A stretch of DNA of 34,649 bases from Chloroflexota bacterium (GTDB taxonomy: Bacteria > Chloroflexota > Anaerolineae > Anaerolineales > UBA11657): positions 1 through 34,649 of the forward strand of contig QWRL01000006.1 of assembly GCA_003670425.1 (NCBI GenBank), given 5' to 3'. Position numbers and translations under genes: made by a program. Shown here in pieces: positions 6,615-14,786 of this stretch (positions are counted from its first letter, which is position 1; each line of letters begins with the position of its first letter). The notes beneath the pieces are model-generated. The model saw only the letters and a list, made by a program, of their open reading frames with translations, made no database searches and was not told the DNA's origin.

Positions 6615-8195
6615 CTAGATTAACTGGGAGAGTTGCCGAGCAGCCACCTGTAAATTCTCCAACTCAACCCGGCTAGCTGTGACGCCTGCCTCGATTTGGT
6701 GCGTAGCGCCCGCGGGGCTGGTGAGCACTTCGAAGCCCGCCTGCAACGTTGCAACCTGCTCCTGCATGTCAAGCAAGCTCTGCTGGGCGCGCCCGGTGGC
6801 CGTGTGCAGCGCAGTCACAAGTTCCTCAAAGACCGCTGCACTTTGCTGTGCCTGCTCTACGGTGTCTGCGAGCTGCGGGGTGCCGGTGTCCGCATCTAGC
6901 GCTGATGCCCCCGTGCTGTTTTCAAGCTCCGCCACGAGTTTCTGGATGTGGTCTTCAGACTTGCGGCTCTCATCTGCGAGGCGGCGGATGTCGGTGGCTA
7001 CCACGGCAAAGCCTTTGCCATGTTCGCCACTGCGCGTGGCCGCAACTGCCGCGCGGCGTGCCAGCAAGTTTGACTGGGCGACAAACTCACCAACACAGCT
7101 GCTGAGGGAGCCGATTTGCGTATGATGCCCGGCCAGATGCAACAGCTGTTCGGCGTTGGCCCGCAGCTGCGCCTGCAGCCCGCCCAAGACAGCAAGCGTA
7201 TCCTGCCCAACCGCGCGCGCGCTTTGCGCAGTGGTCACCGATGCAGTACTGGTATCGGCGAGGGCGTTGTGCAGCTCTTCGAATGCTGCCGCGCAGCCGG
7301 CAAATGCGGCGCTTTGGGCTTGCATCACGGCAGCGCTGTTGTCCGCGGCCGCAGCCTGCTGCAGCACCGTCAGCGCCACCTGTTCAGAGTTGGCGCTTAC
7401 CGTGCTGGCAGCGGCCGTCATGGAATTAATGGCGGCACCCAGCGACCGGCGCAAGGACACCTTGCTGAACTGGTAGAGCGCCGCAAGCACCAGCACCAAC
7501 CCCGCACCCACGGCCAGCAAACCAGTGCTGCCGCCGGCCGGGGCCGCACCCGCGCGATCCTGCAGCTGCTGGCGCGCTATTTGAGCCGCCGCCTCCATCA
7601 CCGCGCGATGTTCTGCGTAGACCGGCGCTAGCTCAAGATTGAACACGCGCGCTGCCAGCTCTGGCGCCACGGCCAGCGCCGGCACCAGCCGCGTGCGGAA
7701 CAACGAGAAAAAGAGCTGCGCCGATTCATCAGCAGTTTGCAGCAATGTTTTCAAATCCCCGTCCGGCTGGTTTGCCTGCCAGTATTCGTGGCGCGCTACA
7801 AATTCTTCCTGCAGCACCGCCATGCGCTCCACCAGCGCAGCCTGTTGCCCGGGGTCAGTTGCAAGGATGAGGGCGCCGGCAGTGGCGTAGCTTTCCATGA
7901 GGTGCGCCGGCGGCGGCAAAATATCCGCGAGCAGCGCGTTGTCTGTGCTGATCTGCGCGTAGAGCGCGGCCGGCATGCTGCCCGTGTCTGCGCTTAGCAA
8001 TGCCACAAGCGCCGGTATAAGTACGGCCGCAACGCTGGCCGCAAAAAAAATGGTCAGCATGCTGCGCAGACTTAAATTCTGCGCCCGGGCCGACAACCCA
8101 GCCAGCCGAGTTCTGGCAGCCGGGCTTATGCGGGCGGCAACAGGTTGCAACAGGCGCGAGACAAATCCAGGAGTATTAGTTGCGTTCACAATCAT
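6615..8195 (-). CDS. Methyl-accepting chemotaxis-like receptor with an altered signalling tip
   Basis: The 526-residue protein has a cytoplasmic N-terminus of about 45 residues, a membrane segment at 46-68, an extracytoplasmic helical region of about 155 residues, a second membrane segment at 225-243, and a long Ala/Gln-rich coiled coil. The receptor hairpin is recognisable around 370-410: NLLARRAAVAATRSGEHGKG, then FAVVATDIRRLADES. In canonical receptors the tip reads ILALNAAVEAARAGEQG-like. Here Leu-Asn becomes Arg-Arg and the first Glu becomes Ala, while the GEHGKGFAVVA turn exit is kept. No HAMP domain is evident. It follows the CheA/CheW hybrid by four bases and would signal to it. No CheR, CheB or CheY is present nearby. 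Confidence 0.85.
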   Translation of the reverse strand: MIVNATNTPGFVSRLLQPVAARISPAARTRLAGLSARAQNLSLRSMLTIFFAASVAAVLIPALVALLSADTGSMPAALYAQISTDNALLADILPPPAHLMESYATAGALILATDPGQQAALVERMAVLQEEFVARHEYWQANQPDGDLKTLLQTADESAQLFFSLFRTRLVPALAVAPELAARVFNLELAPVYAEHRAVMEAAAQIARQQLQDRAGAAPAGGSTGLLAVGAGLVLVLAALYQFSKVSLRRSLGAAINSMTAAASTVSANSEQVALTVLQQAAAADNSAAVMQAQSAAFAGCAAAFEELHNALADTSTASVTTAQSARAVGQDTLAVLGGLQAQLRANAEQLLHLAGHHTQIGSLSSCVGEFVAQSNLLARRAAVAATRSGEHGKGFAVVATDIRRLADESRKSEDHIQKLVAELENSTGASALDADTGTPQLADTVEQAQQSAAVFEELVTALHTATGRAQQSLLDMQEQVATLQAGFEVLTSPAGATHQIEAGVTASRVELENLQVAARQLSQLI

Positions 8196-8199
8196 ATTC

Positions 8200-10608
8200 T
8201 CACTCTGGCTTTAGTTCCACAGATGCAACAGCCGACCCACCAAGTACACCGCTACCCTCAGTGGCACGGGCGCGGGCAGCGGCAAACAGGTCGGCGGGGT
8301 GCAGCACAATGCAAACTTCGCCGGTGCCCAAAATGGCGCTGCCGCGCACGGTGCGCACGCGCTCAAGAATTGGGCTGTGCTGAATGACGGCCACGTCTTG
8401 CACGCCCGCCACGCTGTCCACCAGCACGCCCAGCCGCTCGGCGCCCGCCTGCATGATGATGCACGGCCACGCCACCGCGCTGCCGCGCACCTGCGCCACC
8501 GACTGCGCTTGTCGCAGCATTAGCAGCTCCTCCAACATCACCACCGAAACCGGCTGGCGATTTTCGCGGATTGTCTCGTGCCCGGCCATTATTAAAATAT
8601 CGTTGGCGGTGACAAGGCGGGTGGTCTCCACGGCTGCGCTCGGGATGGCGTAGCTGTGGTTGCCCACGCGCACCACAATCACCGGTGTGGTGGCCGTGCC
8701 AATTGGCAGCTGGATGGCAATCACCGAACCGCTGCCCGGCGTTGATTGCACCTGCAACGACCCGTTCAGGCGCAGCACTGCCGCGCGCGCAGCGTCCATG
8801 CCTGCATCCGTTGCGTTTAACCCCTGTAAAACTTGTGGTTCGGACGCCGCAAAAGTGGGCGTTGCGTTCGCGTCTTCTGCGCGCAGTAAATTTTTCCGCA
8901 GTCCCTTGTGCTTGATGGCTGGCTCGTTGAGTGCGGCGCCGTCATCAGTTATTTCAACGATCAACCTGGTGGTGGTCTGCCGCGCCTGCAGGTGGATGGT
9001 GGCGGTGGCGGGCTTGCCAGCCCGCACGCGCTGCGCTGGCAGCTCCAGGCTGTTTTCCACGACATGGCGCAAGATGTGCTTGATCACATCTGCAAGCTCT
9101 TCACAGGTGTGCATGTCTGCCGTGAGCTCGCCGCCCGCCATCACCAGCTGCACATCTTTGGATAGGCTGCGCGCGATGCCGTGCAGCATGCGCGGAAGAC
9201 GGCTGAAGATACTTGATAGCGGCAGCATGCCCAATGCGTGGATGTGTACCGTCAGATCGCGCACCAGCACGCTGAGCTGCGCATTATTGTTATAGGTGCT
9301 GCCGCGCAGCTGGCCCAGCGTGGTGCCCAGCTGCTCAAGATTCTGCACCTGCTGCTTTTTCAGATTATCGGATTGGGCCACAGCATCCCTTGTGCCGCGC
9401 ATCGATTCTTCCCAGAAGCCCACCAGCTGCTCCACCTGTTTGAGCAGCATGCTCACCTGTGCATGCAGCGCGGCTACTTTGCCGGCGCCCGGCCGCAGCG
9501 CGTCTACTTGCGCGGCAGCCATACTGGCGGCAGTTGTGCCGGTCACCGCCCCAACTGCAATGTTGGTGGAATGTTTGTGCACGGCAGGCGTGGCGTCCAG
9601 AGCAGACTGCGCTGGCTCGTTCACGATGATGCCGCCGTGCCGCAGCAAAACCGAAATGTTTAGGATGCAGAGCTCATGATCATCAAATGCGGCCGTGCCG
9701 CTGATGAAGCTGCTGCCAGAACTTTGCGTGACTGGCGCCGGATGGCAGTGCTGCGGGTCAATGTAGAGCACTGCAATTACTGCATCTACCAGCAGCCCAG
9801 CTGTGAACTCCGGCAGCGTTACCACCACCACGCTGCCACTGTGCCCGCCATCTTGTGCGGCGGCCGGCAGGCGCAGCGCATGGCGGATATCCACCACCGT
9901 CAAGATCTCGCCGCGCAGATTCATGTTGCCCACAATGTGCGCTGGGCAACAAGGCACCGTGGCCACACTGCCCAATTCGCAAAACTCGCGCACCAGATCC
10001 AGCTCTAGTCCGTAATACTCGTGGTTGATTGTGACTACTGCCAGGCCCAGCGGCTTGGCGGTGGCAGCAGCTGCAGCTTGCGGCCGCAGCGCGGCGGCGC
10101 GCTGCCGAAAAACTGCCAGTGCATCCAGCCCGCCGGCTGGTGCAAAACGCAGCGCACCCGTATCCGCTGGCTGCTGCTGCGCTGCCAGCAAGGGCCACAG
10201 TTCGCCGTACCGCAGCAGCCAGCCAATTTGTGCGCCCAGCCTGGCCATGCGCGTAGCCAACCGCAGCGCAACCGATTCGTCAAAGTCCGGCACGGGCACG
10301 AGGTCTGCAGTAGAGATCAATTTCATGTCCAGCACTTCATTTGCCAGAATACCCAGCGGACCGCGGCTGCCATTTAACAGCAGCACGCGGTCCGCCAACT
10401 GCACGCTGCCATCCGGGCGCCCCAGCTGTTCGCTGAGGTTTATCACCGGCACCGTGACGCCGCGCAGATTGAAAACGCCGGACACGCACGCCGCCTGCTC
10501 CGGCACCACTGTTAGCTCGGGCACCGGCAGCACCGAGTGCATTTCCGCAGCAGCCACAACAAACAGCGTGTTTTGAAACCGGAATGAAATGTGCGGTTCT
10601 TGTTCCAT
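8200..10608 (-). CDS. CheA-like protein with three CheW domains, no Hpt domain and a degenerate kinase
   Basis: Starting at the ATG at 10608 (MEQEPHISFRFQN) the protein has 802 residues. A TTG 93 bases upstream would add residues with no family match. Order: CheW-like domain at about 5-155 (VFNLRGVTVPVINL); second CheW-like domain at about 186-330 (NMNLRGEILTVVD); a coiled-coil linker at 375-460; a CheA-type segment MLPLSSIFSRLPRMLHGIAR; a HATPase region at about 503-636; and a C-terminal CheW/P5 domain at 643-780 (ERLGVLVDSVAGVQDV). There is no N-terminal histidine phosphotransfer domain. The N-box reads HILRHVVENSLE instead of HLLRNAIDHGIE, so the Mg-ATP Asn is His515. The D-box keeps DDG (555-557) but loses the second Gly. 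It is more likely a scaffold or pseudokinase than an active kinase. Confidence 0.85.
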   Translation of the reverse strand: MEQEPHISFRFQNTLFVVAAAEMHSVLPVPELTVVPEQAACVSGVFNLRGVTVPVINLSEQLGRPDGSVQLADRVLLLNGSRGPLGILANEVLDMKLISTADLVPVPDFDESVALRLATRMARLGAQIGWLLRYGELWPLLAAQQQPADTGALRFAPAGGLDALAVFRQRAAALRPQAAAAATAKPLGLAVVTINHEYYGLELDLVREFCELGSVATVPCCPAHIVGNMNLRGEILTVVDIRHALRLPAAAQDGGHSGSVVVVTLPEFTAGLLVDAVIAVLYIDPQHCHPAPVTQSSGSSFISGTAAFDDHELCILNISVLLRHGGIIVNEPAQSALDATPAVHKHSTNIAVGAVTGTTAASMAAAQVDALRPGAGKVAALHAQVSMLLKQVEQLVGFWEESMRGTRDAVAQSDNLKKQQVQNLEQLGTTLGQLRGSTYNNNAQLSVLVRDLTVHIHALGMLPLSSIFSRLPRMLHGIARSLSKDVQLVMAGGELTADMHTCEELADVIKHILRHVVENSLELPAQRVRAGKPATATIHLQARQTTTRLIVEITDDGAALNEPAIKHKGLRKNLLRAEDANATPTFAASEPQVLQGLNATDAGMDAARAAVLRLNGSLQVQSTPGSGSVIAIQLPIGTATTPVIVVRVGNHSYAIPSAAVETTRLVTANDILIMAGHETIRENRQPVSVVMLEELLMLRQAQSVAQVRGSAVAWPCIIMQAGAERLGVLVDSVAGVQDVAVIQHSPILERVRTVRGSAILGTGEVCIVLHPADLFAAARARATEGSGVLGGSAVASVELKPE

Positions 10609-11067
10609 TAATTTATGAGCGCACAGGTGCGCCCGGTCACTCGCCCGGTACCTGCAATACCAATGGAAGGAAGTTATCGGCAAATCAGGCTTTTTCTGCA
10701 AATGGTTGCAGCATTTAAGCGCTTTACCGCGCCCAAAAAATAGCGGGGATTGACGGCGCTTTACTTTTCTGGGGTCTCGGAGCGGGCGTTAATGTGCAGA
10801 AATCACGCTGTAATTTGCAAATACTGGAAAGTGCCTGAATTAAAGCGTAAATTTATTAGCCGCGGGCAGCCGGGCGAATGGCGCCGCCTTGAAGCAGCTA
10901 CCTCCTTCATATCAATTGGCGCACTCAAAACGAGCGACGCGCCACCTGTCAGCTTTGCCGTTGTGGGTTTGCGCTGGCAGTGCCATCGACGCGGTGGGGG
11001 CAGCGCCCGGCGTGCCGGCGGCATTCTTGCCCGCAAGCGGGGCAGCCGCTGTAATGAGCGGCTGTGG
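10609..11067. other. 459-base intergenic region upstream of the chemosensory-like pair
   Basis: This stretch lies between the end of the penicillin acylase gene and the start of the CheA-like gene. It should contain the promoter of the latter. I see a direct repeat of GCGCTTTAC at 10719-10727 and 10756-10764 (37 bases apart), an A-rich run at 10735-10740, and the hairpin at 11043-11064. No convincing -35/-10 pair and no gene-like frame is visible. The region is less GC-rich than the genes around it. Confidence 0.45.
11043..11064 (-). terminator. Hairpin directly after the penicillin acylase gene
   Basis: CAGCCGCT (11043-11050) and AGCGGCTG (11057-11064) form a perfect eight-base stem with a six-base loop, starting three bases after the TAA of the minus-strand gene. 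A second small stem (CCCGC/GCGGG) follows. There is no U-tract, so an intrinsic terminator is not proved. Confidence 0.45.
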
Positions 11068-13434
11068 TTACTTGCTGCGCGGCACCAGCACCAGCACTGC
11101 GCCCTGCACCTGCGCCCGGCCAAATGTCATGGGCAGGTACTCCACCGCCTGATGGCGCGAAATCAAATCTGCGTAGTGCGCACTGAGCACATTGCCGGAC
11201 TGGCCGGTGGTGTTGATGAAACGATCCGCATTGGGGTCCGCCATATCAATCAGCTGGCGATAGCTGGCCAGATGATTTTGCAAGAACGGGCTGGTGAACG
11301 AATAGCCGGCCTCGTTGACGGTATAGCTGTCGCCGCCATTGGCAATCTGGCGATGGAACAATGGCTTGAGCACCGCCACCTCGCTGAATGGCTTGTGCGG
11401 GAATTGCGTCTTGTGCAGTTGGCCCCATTGCCAGTTGTTCATGTTGGAGCCGGCCAGCTTTTCCAGCTGGTCCAGTGCGCGCTCCAGCGCTGTGTGCGCT
11501 GCAGCCGCGCAGTCCTCACGCGGCACGCTGAGCACATCGTCACACCAGTTGCTGCGTGCGTCGCCCAGCACTGCGGCCAGATAAACGGGATGCTTGCGCT
11601 TCGCAAATTGTTCGTACAAGTCGCCGTGCAGCTCGTCTTCAAACAATACGCGCCCGATCTGGTAAAACCACGCCTCATAAATTGTGGCGGGCACACTGTC
11701 CTGCGCCAGCGTGCCATCCCAGGCTTTGAGCTGCGCCAGCGCCTGCTCTTCTCGCGGCTCTTCCGGCTGCACCGCCTGCAGGAACGGCAGCAGCTCGCGC
11801 GCCTGCGCACTGCGCTGATCGCCCTGGATGCGCGCCATGTCGGCCAAAGTCAGCTTGTCGCTGTCGCCTGCCAGCTGCAGCAGCAGCTCGGTGATGCGCT
11901 GGGCGCGATATGGCGGCGCCCAGTCATTTGTGATGAAGTACGGATAGTCATCGCCCACCACGCGGTTGTTGGCGGTGACGATGTAACCGGCCGCAGGGTT
12001 GAAGGCCTGCGGCAGCTTGTCGAATGGAATGTAGCCGGTCCACTCATACTGGCTGTCCCAGCCGGGCACCGGCACGCTGCCATCGCCTTGCGCACGAATG
12101 GGGATGCGCCCCGGCCCGATGTAGCCGATGTTGCCGAGGTTGTCTGCGAAGACCATGTTTTGGCTGGGAGCCACAAAGTCTTTCAGCGCTGTGCGAAACT
12201 GATCCCAGTTGCCGGCGTAAGCTGCGCCGATAAATGCGTTCAGCGTTGTGTCTCCGGCATCCAGGGCGGTCCAACGCAGCGCCAATGGCTGGCCGGCGCT
12301 GCCCACCACGTCGCTGATCAGCGGCCCATGGCGCGTACTGCGAGCCGCATATTGGAGCGGCTCCTCCACATCCTTCACGCGGATGATCTCTTCCACAATC
12401 GTCAGATCCACAAACTTTCCATCAACCTCGTACTGGTTGGGGTTGTCCGGATTTAAGCGCTCGATGTACAGGTCTTGCACATCCGGCCCGAGGTTGGTGA
12501 GGCCCCACGCAATGTCATTGTTGTGGCCAATGATGACGCCGGGTATGCCGGGCAGTGAGGCGCCGGTTACATGCAGCTTGTCGCCCTGCAGCTCCACCAG
12601 ATACCAGATGGCCGGGATTTGGCTGCCCAGATGCGGATCATTGGCCAGCATGGGCTTGCCGCTGGCAGTGCGGCTGCCGGCCACCACCCAGCTGTTGCTG
12701 CCGGCGTTGATGCCGCCCAAGTGCAGCATGGATTGCAGGCTGTCGTCCAGGCGCAGCAGTGCGCTGGCTGCGCTGTCATCCAAGCCCGCCAAAATAGCGG
12801 GCGCGTTTTGCGGATAGCCCGGCAGCAGGGCAGCCGCACGCTTGGCGCCCACAGCCGGCAAGAGGCGCGCGCGCAGCAGTTCGGAGTCCCAGTTGCCGCC
12901 CAGGTCCCACATCATCATCTTGGACCACACCAAAGAGTCGTACACCGTCCACGGCTCGGGCTGCACGCCAAGGATCACAAACTCCAGCGGCAGCATTTGG
13001 TTCTCGCCCAGCCAGGCGTTGATGCCGGCGGTGTACGCCTCCAGTACGGCCTTGGATTGCGGATTGAGCGCGTCAAAGGCGCTGCGCGCAGCGCGGTAAA
13101 AACCAACCGTGCGCAAAAACTTGTCCGTGTCGAGCGTGGCCTTGCCCAGCATTTCGCTCAGGCGGCCGGCGCCGGTGCGGCGCTGAAACTCCATTTGAAA
13201 CATGCGGTCCTGCGCGTGCACATAGCCCTGCGCAAAAAATGCGTCATGGTCGGTGGAGGCAAAGATGTGCGGGATGCCAGCGGCATCGCGCACCACTTCC
13301 ACCTGGCCATCAAGGCCGGCAATGGTGGTGGTGCCGCGGGTTTTGGGCAGGCTGAGGCTGAGCACCAGCCAGGCGGAGAGCAGCAGCGCTACAAACACGC
13401 CAACAACAATCAGGGCAATCCGGAGTTTGCGCAT
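11068..13434 (-). CDS. Penicillin acylase family Ntn-hydrolase
   Basis: The 788-residue precursor has an N-terminal membrane segment or uncleaved signal at about 5-27, then VVRDAAGIPHIFA, FAQGYVHAQDRMFQMEFQRR and GRLSEMLG of the alpha chain. The linker ends at GINAG, and the beta chain would begin at Ser246 in SNSWVVAG, the autocatalytic Ntn nucleophile. Next come LANDPHLG, PGIPGVIIGHN, IAWGLTN and TRHGPLI, all family motifs. Members cleave amide bonds of penicillins, acyl-homoserine lactones or other N-acyl compounds outside the cytoplasm; the substrate cannot be told here. It is membrane-anchored or secreted. It is followed by a hairpin and lies 80 bases downstream of recF on the same strand. 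Confidence 0.92.
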   Translation of the reverse strand: MRKLRIALIVVGVFVALLLSAWLVLSLSLPKTRGTTTIAGLDGQVEVVRDAAGIPHIFASTDHDAFFAQGYVHAQDRMFQMEFQRRTGAGRLSEMLGKATLDTDKFLRTVGFYRAARSAFDALNPQSKAVLEAYTAGINAWLGENQMLPLEFVILGVQPEPWTVYDSLVWSKMMMWDLGGNWDSELLRARLLPAVGAKRAAALLPGYPQNAPAILAGLDDSAASALLRLDDSLQSMLHLGGINAGSNSWVVAGSRTASGKPMLANDPHLGSQIPAIWYLVELQGDKLHVTGASLPGIPGVIIGHNNDIAWGLTNLGPDVQDLYIERLNPDNPNQYEVDGKFVDLTIVEEIIRVKDVEEPLQYAARSTRHGPLISDVVGSAGQPLALRWTALDAGDTTLNAFIGAAYAGNWDQFRTALKDFVAPSQNMVFADNLGNIGYIGPGRIPIRAQGDGSVPVPGWDSQYEWTGYIPFDKLPQAFNPAAGYIVTANNRVVGDDYPYFITNDWAPPYRAQRITELLLQLAGDSDKLTLADMARIQGDQRSAQARELLPFLQAVQPEEPREEQALAQLKAWDGTLAQDSVPATIYEAWFYQIGRVLFEDELHGDLYEQFAKRKHPVYLAAVLGDARSNWCDDVLSVPREDCAAAAHTALERALDQLEKLAGSNMNNWQWGQLHKTQFPHKPFSEVAVLKPLFHRQIANGGDSYTVNEAGYSFTSPFLQNHLASYRQLIDMADPNADRFINTTGQSGNVLSAHYADLISRHQAVEYLPMTFGRAQVQGAVLVLVPRSK

Positions 13435-13514
13435 GCGGGTTCTTAATCGGCGCGAATATGTTTTGCGCAGCGCTTGCGCTGCCCATCTCGGCTGCGAATT
13501 TTACAACACGAGCT

Positions 13515-14717
13515 TTAGGGCCGTTGCTGCACAGTGCCGGCCAGCACCTCCCAGACCTGGGCGTGCGCACGGAACGGCGCGTCAAAGAGATTCGCGTCGG
13601 CAGTTGTCAGCAGCAGCTGCTCGGCGCCGGTGACGTGGCGCAGCAGCTGGGAGCGGCGCTGCTGGTCCAGCTCGGCCAGCACTTCATCCAGCAGCAGAAT
13701 GGGCCACTCGCCGGTGCGCGTGTGCATCCATGCCATCTGCGCCAGCTTGAGTGCCAGAACGGCCGTGCGCCCCTGCCCGCGTGAGCCGTACAGCCCAAGG
13801 TCCACACCATCCTCCATAAAGCGCAGCTCATCCCGATGCGGCCCGATGAGGGTGGTGCCGCGCGCGGTTTCCGCGGCGCGCAGTGCACGCAGGCGCACCA
13901 GCATGCCGGCGGCAATTTCTTCGACGCCTGGCTGCGCTGGTGCAGCTTCAGCAAACATGCCCGGCTGCAGTGGCACGGCGGCGTAAGAAGGGCGGTAGTC
14001 AAGCCGCAGCTGTGCGCTGCCGCCCGCCAATTCGCGATGCAGTGGTGCAGCGTGTGTTTGAATTTCTGCGATGGCAAGCACGCGGCGTGCCAGCAGCTGC
14101 GCGCCGTGCAGGCACAGCTGCCCGTCCCAAAACTCCAGCTGCGCAGCGCCGTTGGAACGCCGGTCATGCAGCGCTTTTAGCAGTGCATTGCGCTGCGCCA
14201 GCACGCGCGTGTACGCGGCCAGCGCTGCCGCATAAGCGGCATCCACCTGGCACAGCGTTGCATCCAAATAATTGCGCCGCCCGCCCGGCCCGCCCTCAAT
14301 CAGCGCCATGTCCTGCGGCAAAAACAGCACCGCGTTCACCACGCCGGCCATGTCGCTCACGCGCTTTTTGGCGCCGTTGAGCAGCACCGTTTTGCGCAGG
14401 CGCGGCTCGCCGGCCGCGCCGGATGGCTGGCCCAGTTCCAGCCGCACCTCCAGCTTGCGCACACCGCCGGCGGCAGCCACCTCGGCTGCAATTTTCAAGT
14501 ATGGGTTGCTGTCGGTGCGCGCTGCGTCCCAGTGCAGCAGCTGCCGGTCCGTGGCAGCCTGCGGCGAGTGCGCTGCCGTCAGGTAATGTACGGCCTCCAG
14601 CAGGCTGGTTTTGCCCTGCCCGTTGCGGCCGCACAAAATTATTGCGCCCGGCGGGAACGCAGCTTCAAAGTGCCGGTAATTGCGAAAGTTGGTGAGCGCG
14701 AGATGTTGAAGGTGCAT
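13515..14717 (-). CDS. recF: DNA replication and repair protein RecF
   Basis: The 400-residue protein opens MHLQHLALTNFRNYRHFEAA, the RecF signature, followed by Walker A GRNGQGKTS at 30-38, DLGLYGSRGQGRTAVLALKLA (the ABC-type signature region, about 310-330) and Walker B PILLLDEVLAELD at 339-351. The tail has LLLTTADANLF. RecF loads RecA at gapped DNA together with RecO and RecR. A nearby DnaA or DnaN partner is missing: dnaN is at the left edge of the window on the same strand. No promoter stands out; it may be read from the kinase gene 69 bases upstream. Confidence 0.94.
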   Translation of the reverse strand: MHLQHLALTNFRNYRHFEAAFPPGAIILCGRNGQGKTSLLEAVHYLTAAHSPQAATDRQLLHWDAARTDSNPYLKIAAEVAAAGGVRKLEVRLELGQPSGAAGEPRLRKTVLLNGAKKRVSDMAGVVNAVLFLPQDMALIEGGPGGRRNYLDATLCQVDAAYAAALAAYTRVLAQRNALLKALHDRRSNGAAQLEFWDGQLCLHGAQLLARRVLAIAEIQTHAAPLHRELAGGSAQLRLDYRPSYAAVPLQPGMFAEAAPAQPGVEEIAAGMLVRLRALRAAETARGTTLIGPHRDELRFMEDGVDLGLYGSRGQGRTAVLALKLAQMAWMHTRTGEWPILLLDEVLAELDQQRRSQLLRHVTGAEQLLLTTADANLFDAPFRAHAQVWEVLAGTVQQRP

Positions 14718-14786
14718 TGGGCGGCGCGCCGTGCAAGCTGCGGCTAGCGGGCCGGTGCCGCATGCGCGGCAGGGTTGCAGCAGGCG

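Noticed and set aside
10609-10701. TTG start of the CheA-like protein
   Set aside because: The extra 31 residues have no CheW character, and an ATG stands right before the domain.
10750-12456. A 568-residue open frame on the plus strand
   Set aside because: It is antisense to the penicillin acylase gene and has no family character; long antisense frames are expected in GC-rich coding DNA.
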